Origin: Prorocentrum cordatum
Lineage: Eukaryota; Sar; Dinophyceae; Prorocentrales; Prorocentraceae
Assembly: GCA_963575745.1 (NCBI GenBank)
Contig: CAUYUJ010000369.1
Location: 1 to 64,000, forward strand
Direction: 5' to 3'
DNA: 64,000 nucleotides
The position numbers and the translations under genes are program-made. Every line of letters starts with the position of its first letter. Position 1 is the first letter of the stretch. Shown one piece after another: positions 40,601 to 49,733 of this stretch. Below the pieces are notes generated by a model. It worked only from the letters and a program-made list of their open reading frames with translations. It was not told where the DNA came from and did not search any database.

Positions 40601-42540
40601 CCAAGACCACAGAGAGGACAGGCTCCATAGAGTCCTTGCCGCATGGAGACGCTAATGCTAGCATGGTGCCTTCTTCGCTCGGCAGCGAGTGGGCGCAGGT
40701 CTTCGGGGAGGGCGTCGTCGTCTAGGAGAGGCCAGAGGACGGCCTCACCACTCCAGGACCCAAGGCAGGTGTCACACCAGGCCTGTCCGACATCTCGTTG
40801 GCCGGCCGTGAGCCAAACTCTCTTGGCAGGTCCGCCGCAGCTGCACTGGTGGGGGATCCTGTCTGCCACGCTTCGCCGGCGCGCAGAACCGGGTAGCCCA
40901 TTGGCCAGAAGTCGGAGGACGTGGTGTGCCTCGGTAAAAGATGCACAGTGTCCCAGGAGAGACCATTCCGCGCCATCTGTCTGTGCCCATCTGCGCTCGT
41001 CGCTGGTTGTGGTGAACCACCTGTTGACGATGTGCCCGTGGAGCTGCGCCCAGGCCGCGACATAGACCACCCGACCGAAGTAGCGAGCCCGCAGTCGGGG
41101 GGGCTCTCTCACCGCACGATTGACTAAGTCGGCAGCCCTGGAGTCGGTCAGTACCTTGGGGCCAGGTCTGAGGGGCTCGTGCCGCGGGGGAAATTCCCGA
41201 GCCCATTTCACAAATTTGTTCCACCTTCTCCCGGCCTTGTGCCGTGACTGTGGCGGGCCCCACAGGTCGTCCAGGACGTGTGCCCTGGCCGCAATTGCAC
41301 GCGAGGTGGCGACCGGGCACTTAGGGCAGCCGGGAACCTGGAAGCGGATGCCCAGGCCAGTGAGAATGTTGTCGGGAATCCAGGAAGCGGATGCGAGGCC
41401 GAGAGCGACTCTAAGGTGGGCACGGAGCGTCCTTTCATGAACGGTGTCGGGGAGGGAGTAGTGCGAGGGGTAGGGGATGAGCGCAATCAGATAGGTATTC
41501 CAGGCAAGGGCAGTTTTGCTAGGTGACATATTGGCGAGGTGCAGGGCCATGGCTCTGTCCCGGAGCTTGGGAAGAGGTTTGCCCCAAGTGCCCGCGACGA
41601 GGGCATCGAGCTGACCTCGGGTCATGGTGCCCCGGGGCGGTAGGATCTCTCCTTCGGCGGCCCGAGATACGACGCAGGCGCCGAGGTAGGGCCACTGAGG
41701 GCGCACAGCGGAAGAGCCGAAAGGAGTGTAGTCCATAGCACGTCTCCACCACTCGTGGTTGCTGGCTGGAACCAGCGCCGTTTTGAAGTTGCACTTGCAG
41801 GGGCAGCTCCAAGGAGTGCACAACGCGGCGCTGTCCAGTCCACCGGTCCGTTTGATCATTTCCAGAATAAGTGCAGCCGGAAGGCCCGCGACCGTCGTCG
41901 CGGTGCCCTTGTCAGTGAAGTCCACGGGGGCAGTGGCTAGATGTTGCCTGACGTCGATTCTGGATGGCGCCTCGATTCCCTTGCACTTGTGGGCTTCAAC
42001 CAGGAGTCCCGCCGTCCTTGCGAGCCACGGCAGCGCAATGCCAGCACGGAGTGTTTGGGCAGTGGCGCCTAGAAGTGCGGCCAAGTCGTCCACGTACGTC
42101 GGGTCATCCGCCCCGGTGATGTTAGCAAGGGCGCTGATGAGAGGGTCATATCCCAAGCACCAGAGGAGCGGGGAGGAAGTGCCTCCCATTCCGATGGATC
42201 GGAGGAGCCTCCTTATCCTGCTCTTGCATTTCCCTTTGCAGGTGCGCACGCTCCTGCTGCTGACCAGGGCGTCCACATAGTGTAGGAGCCAGCTGGGGAG
42301 TTGCCAACGCTCCGTCAGCTGCCCCATCCATTGCAGGGATATACGTTCAAAAGCTTTGTTCTGGTCGCAGAAGAGGACGGCAGTGCTGGGAGCTGGGCCC
42401 AGGTATCTTGTGGCGCACTGTATGTATTGGTCCACGGCCTCTTGGTGCTCGCCAAGCAGGGCTGTCCACGATGGTCCGGGTTCGGTGTCGGCCACCGGGT
42501 CCAGGGCGAGGTGGTTCGTGACGGATGATGTTGGGACCAC
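40534..42540 (-). CDS. Non-LTR-type reverse transcriptase with C-terminal zinc knuckle
   Basis: This frame of ~668 codons carries RT motif A LFCDQNKAFERI (Asp ~59), motif B region GMGGTSSPLLW (~117-127) and motif C TYVDDLAALL (Asp 151-152; DNA ~42083-42094). The catalytic triad is intact. Thumb and connection regions follow (WNTYLIALIP, RYFGRVVYVAAWA, EWSLLGHC). Near the end, CPLCGLGEATTEHVWCWCP is the CCHC knuckle common after LINE RTs. The earliest RT motifs are in the 42347-43276 frame, so a 1-base shift near 42520 splits the domain. It would make cDNA by target-primed reverse transcription. Divergent motif A (CDQNKAF) and motif B (no QG) set it apart from the best-known clades; a clade call needs a tree. 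Confidence 0.85.
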   Translation of the reverse strand: MVPTSSVTNHLALDPVADTEPGPSWTALLGEHQEAVDQYIQCATRYLGPAPSTAVLFCDQNKAFERISLQWMGQLTERWQLPSWLLHYVDALVSSRSVRTCKGKCKSRIRRLLRSIGMGGTSSPLLWCLGYDPLISALANITGADDPTYVDDLAALLGATAQTLRAGIALPWLARTAGLLVEAHKCKGIEAPSRIDVRQHLATAPVDFTDKGTATTVAGLPAALILEMIKRTGGLDSAALCTPWSCPCKCNFKTALVPASNHEWWRRAMDYTPFGSSAVRPQWPYLGACVVSRAAEGEILPPRGTMTRGQLDALVAGTWGKPLPKLRDRAMALHLANMSPSKTALAWNTYLIALIPYPSHYSLPDTVHERTLRAHLRVALGLASASWIPDNILTGLGIRFQVPGCPKCPVATSRAIAARAHVLDDLWGPPQSRHKAGRRWNKFVKWAREFPPRHEPLRPGPKVLTDSRAADLVNRAVREPPRLRARYFGRVVYVAAWAQLHGHIVNRWFTTTSDERRWAQTDGAEWSLLGHCASFTEAHHVLRLLANGLPGSARRRSVADRIPHQCSCGGPAKRVWLTAGQRDVGQAWCDTCLGSWSGEAVLWPLLDDDALPEDLRPLAAERRRHHASISVSMRQGLYGACPLCGLGEATTEHVWCWCPAAALAWEKN

Positions 42541-43276
42541 ACTGCCCCCCCCGCTTGGCCGCTTGATTGGGGCTGAGCCTGGGTTCGATCACGGGGCCGA
42601 GGTGGTCGGCAATGGTCGCGCCGTGCAGTCTCCGTAGGCAGGTGGGGAGTTGCAAGGGTCGCATATCGTTGGGCAGCTCCGCGGCTGCCTTTTTGCCGAT
42701 CCAAACCAATAGATCGATGGAGGGGCCTAGGACCAAGTCTATGAGCTCTGGATTCAGATCCGCGGCGTACCAGGCTTGGGCAAGCAGGCAGGCAACGAAG
42801 CGGGCCCCAGGGTGGTAAAATTCGCACGGTTCTCCATCCACCCCAGGAGCACTGCCGCTTGGGCCCAGGACGAGGGAGGCAATCCTGCCCCACTGCGGGT
42901 TGCGGGAATCCGGAAACTGCCCAAGATCCTCGTGCCCGAAGTACTCGTCAAGGATTCGGTCCGCAGCTGGGGGGAGGGGGGGGGCAGTTTGCCAGATGCG
43001 GCTCCGGCTCCGCCATAGGACGTCGTCGACTTCTTTCGTGCGTTCCTTCCACCTCCCAGCAGTGTCACGCACACCCAGAATGGCGTGCGTTTTGACGAAG
43101 ATTTCACGGCCCGTGCGGTAGTGCGAGGCGAGAGCGGGGCGTTCGACGCCGGGGCCCCTTTGACCGGGGGTGAGTCGAGCAGCCCGTCTCTTAGCAGTGT
43201 CGTTGTCCCACTTCCGCAGCCAAAGGGCGGCCTGTTGGGGTGTCAGGTCGTTGCCGTCCCACTCGTACTCGGCAAG
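42347..43276 (-). CDS. Endonuclease-RT linker and N-terminal RT, after an in-frame TAG
   Basis: In the same frame as the endonuclease, after a TAG at 43277-43279. It reads LAEYEWDGNDLTPQQAA, RRAARLTPGQRGPG, HYRTGREI, LGVRD, GRIASLVLGPSGSAPGV, LLAQAWYAAD, LLVWIGKKAAAELP and LSPNQAAKRGGQCGPN. The last is the NQ-x-G(Q/F) type RT motif. Unit 1 has TGG at the TAG position, so EN and RT were one protein. Readthrough, editing or a simple nonsense mutation are all possible. Confidence 0.75.
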   Translation of the reverse strand, partial: LAEYEWDGNDLTPQQAALWLRKWDNDTAKRRAARLTPGQRGPGVERPALASHYRTGREIFVKTHAILGVRDTAGRWKERTKEVDDVLWRSRSRIWQTAPPLPPAADRILDEYFGHEDLGQFPDSRNPQWGRIASLVLGPSGSAPGVDGEPCEFYHPGARFVACLLAQAWYAADLNPELIDLVLGPSIDLLVWIGKKAAAELPNDMRPLQLPTCLRRLHGATIADHLGPVIEPRLSPNQAAKRGGQCGPNIIRHEPPRPGPGGRHRTRTIVDSPAWRAPRGRGPIHTVRHKIPGPSSQHCRPLLRPEQSF

Positions 43277-44697
43277 CTAGGCCGCGAGCGTCCCCACTGG
43301 GCGTGTGCTGGACTCGGATCTCGCCGCCGCGGCGAGCAGGGTACCTGGTGAGCGGTTGGTTTTGCTCCTGTGCCACTTCCTCCACCAGTCTTGTATGGCC
43401 GCCGGCATGGCGTGGCGACCAAGAATGAGAAGGGCGGGAATGAGGGGGACGGTGTAATCGCCCACCAGGGGGGGCGCCGGGGGGGGAGCTGAAGGCTCCT
43501 GTTCTCTCTCTCCCTCACCGTCGTCGTTGTCCCTGTGTCTAGCTGGGAACTGACCAGGGACCGCCGGACGGACCCAGTCGGCGGGTTGTAGGAGGCCGGT
43601 CAGGTCAATGTCGGGCAGTCCGAAGGTACGCTCGAGGAAGGCGTAGAGGGTTCTTAGCTCCGCATGCGCCTCGCTCGGGAGCAGGCGCAAGTCACCGGCC
43701 CGAATGGTGTTGTCTCTGCAAGTTCTGGGGGCGCCCTGTAATTCCAGGTACAGGATGGCGTGGTCAGATACTGACGGTTTCCATGCCTTCCTGACTCCGT
43801 AGGCCCCAAGCTGTCGGTAAGGGCACGCGACAATGTCGATTTGCGACTCGTTGTCTGCGTCCACCCTGGTGGGCGCGTCGCAGTGGCAGACGCTAGATCC
43901 TGTCTGCGCGAGTAGGTCGGAGAGGACCGCGGCCTCGTCAGTTTCGCCATCTCTGGGGTTGTCAACCTGTATGTTCATGTCACCTCCCCAGTATGTGGGG
44001 GTGTCATCCCATCTCTCGATGGCCTGACGAATGGCATCTATGGTTTCGGCCTTCCTGGACGGAGGGAGGTACACCGATACCAGGCGGTAGGTGCTTTCAC
44101 CTCGTCTGATCGTGGCTGCGACGGCACACCCAGGGACAAGGTCTTCGGTCCGGAGAAGCGCCGAGCCATGCGGGATGAGGATTGCCACCCCGCCGGCGCG
44201 GCCCCCAGCTGGTCCTATGTAGGCCGGCGATGCGATAAGGGTGCGTGCGTGGAACATGGTGGACCAGACGGCCGCTTCATGCTCAGTCCAGTGGGTCTCC
44301 TGAATGAATCCGAGCCTCCCGTTGGTGGTCATCTGCGTTAGGAAGGCGTGCTTGATCATGTTCTTGTGTGCAGTCGTGCTCTTGAGGTATCTGACGTTCC
44401 AGCAGCCCAGTGTGAGCGTGCCGGGCTGAGTGGCGTTAACAATTGCATCAACTAAGGTCCGCAAAGACCGGTCCCCGCACAAGTCCGCCCACGTGGGGTT
44501 GTCCCAGGCGGTTGCATGCAGGTAGGCCCAGAGGGAACGCGGCCGCCGGACGGTGTATTTACAGTGTAGCGCCAAGGCGCGTCCCAGGGAGGAGCTGGCG
44601 GCTTGCCAAGCTCTAGTTCTCGCCCCCGGAACGAGATTCGTGGTCGGGGGAGACCCGAGGGCGCGGCACAGCGACCCTGGGTCTTCAGGCGAGTCTA
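43277..44697 (-). CDS. EEP (APE-like) endonuclease
   Basis: No ATG precedes the domain; the frame is open from within the methyltransferase tail (-1 relative to it). Counting from the TTG at 44575, the motifs are GCWNVRYL (Asn 60), FIQETHW (Glu 93), SVYLPPSR, YWGGDMNIQVDNPRDGE (Asp 199, Asn 201), ESQIDIVAC and SVSDHAIL (Asp 271, His 272). These are the metal- and phosphate-binding positions of the exonuclease-endonuclease-phosphatase family used by APE-type LINEs to nick target DNA. The Pro/Glu-rich C-terminal part passes to the RT through GTLAA and a TAG. All catalytic residues look intact. A hairpin GGAGC-TGAAG-GCTCC lies inside it at 43485-43499. Confidence 0.85.
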
Positions 44698-46125
44698 GGG
44701 GAGCGGCGGCCCGTGCTCGACATGCTGCTGCTGCAGCATGGTTCGTACTATGTCATCTGGGAAAGGGTTTTCGGCGAGCGGTGCCCAAGGGCAGTTTCTG
44801 TCCGCGAAGCTGCGCGCCTGTCTGCATGCGGTCCACACGCGCCTCTCGGTCGGTGCCTCATGCTGCTGTCCGGGCATGGGTTCGTCCCTGCTCCACGCCA
44901 GGATGGAGGAAACGAGTCTGCGTTGGAGGCAACTAGGGTCGCAATGGATCCCTACGGCATCGTAGAGCATTCCCCCCCTGATGTCTAAGGACCGGTAGTA
45001 GGACCCGAGGCCCACTGCTCGAGCCCGCTCTTCGGGGGATGGGACCCTGAGTCCATGTTCTCTTCCGTGCGCGAGCAGCCATCCTGCCCAAGCCTTCACC
45101 TTTCCTTCGCTGGCTAAACTCTCCCGCTCTCTACCTTGACAGACGAGCGCCAGCCCTTCTGTGCAGCCTTGGAAGCATCGCTCGGCTCCGGTTTCCGCGA
45201 GGATGTTCCTAATGCCGTTCCTGGTGTCGGCGAGAGTGCGGAGGAGCCACCTGTAGCTGCTGTCTTCGCTGTACAGGAGGCACAGTGGGTGCGTCTGGTA
45301 GCTGCACGGGACTATGGCTTCGGGGGCACTGGACGGAGCCCTGGACTGGGTCCAGGTGGGGATGCGTCCGTCTGGTCTGTATGTCCACCGTCTTTCCCAG
45401 GGGCTTGGGAGTCTGGGACACGCGACGGGAGCTTCAGCGGGAGGACAACTACTGAGCCAGAGGCGGTCTCTCGGGCTGGCCACTGAGGGGGCGGCGTCGA
45501 GGCGAACCGCCCAGTCGGGTGGTATCTCTCCCAGGGCCGTACACATTGCCTGCTCGTGTGCCGCTAGCATCGTGGCTGGGCTTCCACAGCACACTAGGAC
45601 GCGAACATCCGGCCGAAGCCTGCGCGCGATGCTCCATAGGAGCGGCACGGCAAAGAAGTGCACTGACTGGGAGCCAGCAAGCCCGTCCAATCCTCCGTGC
45701 TGGCTGGCTGTGGACAGGTTTGCACATGGGAGTCCGGCAATGATGACCAGGAGGCTTCCGGGGTCAAGGGTTCTCAGGTGGTCGGACCAGGGATTCTGAC
45801 TGTCGTCTCCTCTTAGTAGGTCCCAGACGTCAACTCCTAGTCTCTCGTGCGGAGGGCCCCCGTCAAAGTGTGTAGCGTTGTCGCGGTCCCAGCGCCTCTC
45901 AACTCGAGATGCAGCTTCTTCGTTTATTTCGACAAAGGCGGAGGATCTGAAGCGTGGAACCGTGGCAACTTTTGCCATGAGGTCACCGATCGCTAGTCTC
46001 GCCAGCCCCCATCCATCGAAGAGTGAGACGAGGTGTAGGCTTGGTCCTGAGGCAGCACTCGGGCTCAGTCTGGGGTCGACAATACTCGGGCTCTTTCTTG
46101 CTGAATGAAATCGAGCGTCCAGTCG
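44695..46125 (-). CDS. C5-type DNA cytosine methyltransferase inside the retroelement
   Basis: The frame opens after a TGA at 46126-46128 and gives ~476 residues. There is no ATG before the catalytic domain (the first is at 45978, after motif I), so translation must come from the upstream ORF by a -1 shift or from a non-AUG start. Motif I is SLFDGWGLARLA (~46023-45988; the FDG form seen in DNMT3-type enzymes). Motif II is FVEINEEAA. Motif IV is AGLPCANLS with the catalytic Cys at 45724-45726. Motif VIII is SPRDRLWL. C-terminal SPEERARAVGL and YDAVGIHCDPS resemble motifs IX and X. The ENV glutamate of motif VI is not seen; that position reads CCGSPATM. It lies between the short ORF and the endonuclease and is absent from unit 1. 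Retrotransposon-borne cytosine methyltransferases have been reported in dinoflagellates. Activity is uncertain without the Glu. Confidence 0.8.
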   Translation of the reverse strand, partial: RLDARFHSARKSPSIVDPRLSPSAASGPSLHLVSLFDGWGLARLAIGDLMAKVATVPRFRSSAFVEINEEAASRVERRWDRDNATHFDGGPPHERLGVDVWDLLRGDDSQNPWSDHLRTLDPGSLLVIIAGLPCANLSTASQHGGLDGLAGSQSVHFFAVPLLWSIARRLRPDVRVLVCCGSPATMLAAHEQAMCTALGEIPPDWAVRLDAAPSVASPRDRLWLSSCPPAEAPVACPRLPSPWERRWTYRPDGRIPTWTQSRAPSSAPEAIVPCSYQTHPLCLLYSEDSSYRWLLRTLADTRNGIRNILAETGAERCFQGCTEGLALVCQGRERESLASEGKVKAWAGWLLAHGREHGLRVPSPEERARAVGLGSYYRSLDIRGGMLYDAVGIHCDPSCLQRRLVSSILAWSRDEPMPGQQHEAPTERRVWTACRQARSFADRNCPWAPLAENPFPDDIVRTMLQQQHVEHGPPLP

Positions 46126-46643
46126 TCACCTTGCCTGGGGTCGGCGTTTGTATGGAGCCTGAGGTGCCCCGAGATGTCCCAGGTGTCGTCGGAGGGGCCG
46201 AGGGAGACAATGCCGTCCTGCTGAAGAGTTCTGAGCGTGCTGATGATCTGCACGTTGTCCAGACCTGCGATTTGGTACGCAGCGAGCGTAGTGTCTGCAG
46301 GGGCGACTGGGGAGAGGCCGGTCCGTTCGTTCCTGTGGCGCTCCCATACCTGTTGGAGCACGTCGGCAGGCTGGGGAGCTGCGGTGGCCTCGTCTGGCGT
46401 GAACCCCGCTGGTCGGGGCCGCGCCCTGCGGGTCTGGCCGTCCTCTGCACTTGCTGGTCTGGATGCCTGCCTTGCGATGCCGCGGCCTGCGACGGCAGTG
46501 GAGGTGCCTTCGCCTGCTCTATGGCGGGTACGCTCCCAGAGGTCGACCAGGGTCCTGGAATTGGGTGCCCTGGTGCCTGGTCTGGTGGACCTCTCCCTGC
46601 TGGTGTTGCCTGCTGTTCTGGCTCGCGCCGTGCCTCGTGGCAT
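46065..46643 (-). CDS. Short ORF with WERxR repeats
   Basis: 192 codons. The ATG overlaps the stop of the preceding ORF as TAATG (46645-46641). The first half is Arg/Thr/Ala-rich. It contains two similar segments, LVDLWERTRHR and LQQVWERHRNERTG. The C-terminal half (VQIISTLRTLQQDGIV, DTWDISGHLRL) is predicted helical by eye and resembles no family I know. It overlaps the methyltransferase frame by ~60 bases in the -1 register, so it may be the N-terminal part of the methyltransferase protein. Confidence 0.5.
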   Translation of the reverse strand: MPRGTARARTAGNTSRERSTRPGTRAPNSRTLVDLWERTRHRAGEGTSTAVAGRGIARQASRPASAEDGQTRRARPRPAGFTPDEATAAPQPADVLQQVWERHRNERTGLSPVAPADTTLAAYQIAGLDNVQIISTLRTLQQDGIVSLGPSDDTWDISGHLRLHTNADPRQGDDWTLDFIQQERARVLSTPD

Positions 46644-49600
46644 TACCCTACGTGCGCCTCCGCCATGCCCCGGGGAGCTCGGCGGGACGGGCTTCTGTGC
46701 GCCCTGTCGGCGGCGGCGCTGCGTGGCTGGGCACTAGCTCCGGGCAGTCGCGGTCCGGCCGCGCTTCTGGTTCGGCCACGCCTGGCAACAGCGGTCTCTG
46801 CTGTGCTCCCGACAGTTTCAGCCGGTGCGCGTGCGCGTCTGGGCGTGCTGGCGCGTCGGGCGGCGTTTCCAGATCTGCGGAGGTTCCTTGCGGAGGCCTC
46901 TTCTGTTTCACTTAGGACCTGGTCTCTGTCGTCAGTGAATGGCGCGCCGGCTCCCGCGCGCAGAACGGTGCGGAGCATGGCTGGCGTAAGGCCCTGGAAG
47001 GGGGCCTCGGGCGCCGACACGCTGTCCGAACGAGCGGCCGGGCTGTCAGCGAGCTGCCTTAGTTGGGCACAGGCCGCGTCTGCCGTTACCGCCGCAACGC
47101 GTGTATGAATTATCCTACCCATGGGGTTGCGCGTCCCAGGGGGGGGATGGGTGCTCCAATAGGCGCTGAAGGCGTCTGGAATTCGCATTGGTAGGCCAAG
47201 GTCTTCATGTAGGTCCCGCACGGTTTTGTCGAGTTGTGGTACTGCAGCAGCCCAAGCTATCGCGCTCAGCACTCGGTTCCATTCCTGTGGCGCGCACCTG
47301 TGCTTGCCTGAGCGTGCACGCCATAGCTTCATACTCCCGCATCCAATCCGCCTCCAATCCGCCTCCATGCACGGAGGGAGTTCAGGCCCGCTTCTCGGCG
47401 CATCTCCTCGACCCAGGGGATCGCTACTGCAGCTTTGCACCGTGCCTGGAGGCGGTCTCCTGCTCTGGGCTGGTGCCGGGTCCATTGAGGCCCGTGGAGG
47501 TGCGGTTGTCAGGGATCCTTCCCCTCCGTTGTTCGCTGCCCTGGCGGCTGCTGGTGTACACTGTCTGTCCCTGGCGCTGGCCGGAGTCGCGGCCCCCCCG
47601 TTTCCAGCTGCGGGCTGCTCCGGGTTGGCACGCGCGCCTGTTGGGGAGGTCTGCTCGCTCCTGGGCGTACCTGCGTTAGTGTGGTTCTCGAGACTGCCTG
47701 CGGTGCCCATTCCATTTACTCCTGCTGGCGCGGCAGGGGTATCCGTTGGCGCGGGGTTGTCTGTGCTCCCAGGGCTCCGTCTCGCTTCGTCGACAGGGGC
47801 ACGGGTCTGCGCAGCCCCCCCGCTGGGTGTCGCGGGATTCACAGGGGTCATTCGCGGGGGCCCTTGCCTGGTCTTATCCTCGCGGCCTTCGCCGTTGTCC
47901 ACCTCTCTGCCTCCTGGCGAGCTGGCCAGGGATGGTGGTGCCGCACCCTCGTCTGGTGCTGGTACCAAGGTCTGTGGTTGTGTCCCACTCGCATTCGTAG
48001 CAGGGCTGTCATTAGACCCCACGTTGGGGCCTGTCCCCGTCTGTACTGTCGGCGCTGTCGTCATCCCTAGGCCTGTCGGGGGCGCTGTCGAGCCGGGGCC
48101 TGGGGTGGCTGACGGTCTCTCGACGCTGGCTTGCGTGCCTGCGACGTCCATCGCGGGGTTCGCCCGGCTGCGGCTTCTGCGCTCGTTCATACCTGGAGGG
48201 TCAACAGGCCTGTCCCCCGCGTCTGTGGTTCTGGCTGCCTGGGAGCCTCCTCTCCGTCCCAGAGTCACCCTACCAGGATCGTGGCGCTGCCGCTCCTCCC
48301 AGTGGAGGTTTGAGAGCCTGTTGATCAGGGCGTCCAGGGCGCTGGTGACATTCTCTGGGATGGGATGCGCAGTGGCGGCGTCCACGTCTGCACCTCTAGA
48401 CCCCGGGATCTCGAGCCATGGCTGGTGTGCCGAATAAGTGGCGTCGGGTCCAGGCGCGAGCCATTGCGTGAAAGGGAGCTGTCTCGTGACCTCCTCTCGG
48501 ATTCCGAGCTCACGGATGAGCTGCCACACGTGGTCACGGTCCAGGTTCCCCGGGTTGGCTAGCTGCAGGATCCAGATTGCGGCGAACACGTCCCAGTTGT
48601 ACCTCTGTACGGGCCGGCCTTCCAGGTGCCTTCGAATTTCGAGTGCAATCCGGCGCTGCACGCCCCGTGCCACGTCGTGGACCGCTTGTTCAGGGACAAC
48701 TACAACGAACCTACACAACATGCCTCGCGCGATGCCTACGGCGTCCTCGTCTGCTCGCACCAGGTCGCCCGGGGAGGGTCTGCATGTGCTCACGAGGACT
48801 TCGGCCAGCTCTGGGAAATGCGTGGGCCTGGCTGGTCCAGGGAGTGGGTTGAGGGAGGCGGTGGTGCGCCTGGGGAGAGGTCGCTGCGAAGGCGCGTTGA
48901 CCCGCAGTCCCACGGAAGCGGGCGATGGGGTCGCCGTGGGAGCGGAGTCCAGGCGTGCCACGTGTATTGAACCAGCGGCCAGTTTCAGCTTCAGCCTGGG
49001 TTGTGGTCTGTCTGCACCTCTTGCGGCTGCTCTAATGTCTGCATCTGCGGGGAAGAGTATCGTTACCCAGGTAGGGACTGAAGTGAAGAGGAAGCCTGCT
49101 TCGCCGCTCGCGGTAAGCTCAACGGCTCCCCCGGCCGCCACTGCTGCGAGCAGGTATTCCCCAGGCTGAAGGACGGTCTCGTAGTCCCGCAAGCCCTCTC
49201 CGCGGAACTCGTTGGGTACCGTGTTGGGTGCACTCCTGCTCATTGCCCTGGCGTTGTCCCGTAGCCAGTCGTCTGTGATGACAGGTGGGGCGACCCTGGT
49301 GTTGGCTGGGTGTGAGGTACCGTTCGGGCCGTCTGGCAGTGGCCAGAGTCGAGTTAGTATCTGCGCATTCGCCGAGCCAACAGCCGCTGAGTAGAGCCGA
49401 AGCGCGCTGTGCCCAGGGAGCCAAGCATCTGGGCGCATGTTACGAAGGCGAACTTCTCCAAGCTGGGCGCCGTGCCTATCCATCGTGGTGATCTCGAGTA
49501 TTTGGGGCTGAATGGCACGCCTGGGGGCTTGTCGGACGGAGGTGCTGGCCAGGGCGTCCACGTGCTCCTGCTGTTGTCTGGAGACAGCGGCCGCTCTGTG

Positions 49601-49729
49601 CATAGGATCCCTGCTCGGCGTCGCAGGGAAGATCCTGACTGTCTGGGCACCGATCACTATGCAGCTGGTGCCTACAAAGGCCGCTGCCATGGCGTCTGCC
49701 GCCGCCAGGCGTATGCGGACTTGCGTCAT
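46643..49729 (-). CDS. ~1030-residue protein of unknown function
   Basis: I prefer the ATG at 49729 (MTQVRIRL), because this start is conserved in unit 1; the frame also has an ATG at 49765. Residues ~1-350 are conserved with unit 1 (LRNMRPDAW, YSAAVGS, RLWPLPDG, LQPGEYLLAAVAAGGAV, TWVTILFPADADIRAA, HFPELAEVLV) and look like a folded, beta-rich domain. Residues ~470-760 are Pro/Thr/Ala/Gly-rich and disordered. A second ordered block (CMEADWRRIGCGSMKLW, LSAIAWAAAVPQLDK, NPMGRIIHTRVAAV) precedes an Arg/Ala tail. No family is recognised. It ends at a TAA overlapping the next ATG. A hairpin lies at 47161-47177. Confidence 0.6.
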   Translation of the reverse strand: MTQVRIRLAAADAMAAAFVGTSCIVIGAQTVRIFPATPSRDPMHRAAAVSRQQQEHVDALASTSVRQAPRRAIQPQILEITTMDRHGAQLGEVRLRNMRPDAWLPGHSALRLYSAAVGSANAQILTRLWPLPDGPNGTSHPANTRVAPPVITDDWLRDNARAMSRSAPNTVPNEFRGEGLRDYETVLQPGEYLLAAVAAGGAVELTASGEAGFLFTSVPTWVTILFPADADIRAAARGADRPQPRLKLKLAAGSIHVARLDSAPTATPSPASVGLRVNAPSQRPLPRRTTASLNPLPGPARPTHFPELAEVLVSTCRPSPGDLVRADEDAVGIARGMLCRFVVVVPEQAVHDVARGVQRRIALEIRRHLEGRPVQRYNWDVFAAIWILQLANPGNLDRDHVWQLIRELGIREEVTRQLPFTQWLAPGPDATYSAHQPWLEIPGSRGADVDAATAHPIPENVTSALDALINRLSNLHWEERQRHDPGRVTLGRRGGSQAARTTDAGDRPVDPPGMNERRSRSRANPAMDVAGTQASVERPSATPGPGSTAPPTGLGMTTAPTVQTGTGPNVGSNDSPATNASGTQPQTLVPAPDEGAAPPSLASSPGGREVDNGEGREDKTRQGPPRMTPVNPATPSGGAAQTRAPVDEARRSPGSTDNPAPTDTPAAPAGVNGMGTAGSLENHTNAGTPRSEQTSPTGARANPEQPAAGNGGAATPASARDRQCTPAAARAANNGGEGSLTTAPPRASMDPAPAQSRRPPPGTVQSCSSDPLGRGDAPRSGPELPPCMEADWRRIGCGSMKLWRARSGKHRCAPQEWNRVLSAIAWAAAVPQLDKTVRDLHEDLGLPMRIPDAFSAYWSTHPPPGTRNPMGRIIHTRVAAVTADAACAQLRQLADSPAARSDSVSAPEAPFQGLTPAMLRTVLRAGAGAPFTDDRDQVLSETEEASARNLRRSGNAARRASTPRRARAPAETVGSTAETAVARRGRTRSAAGPRLPGASAQPRSAAADRAHRSPSRRAPRGMAEAHVG

Positions 49730-49733
49730 GTAC

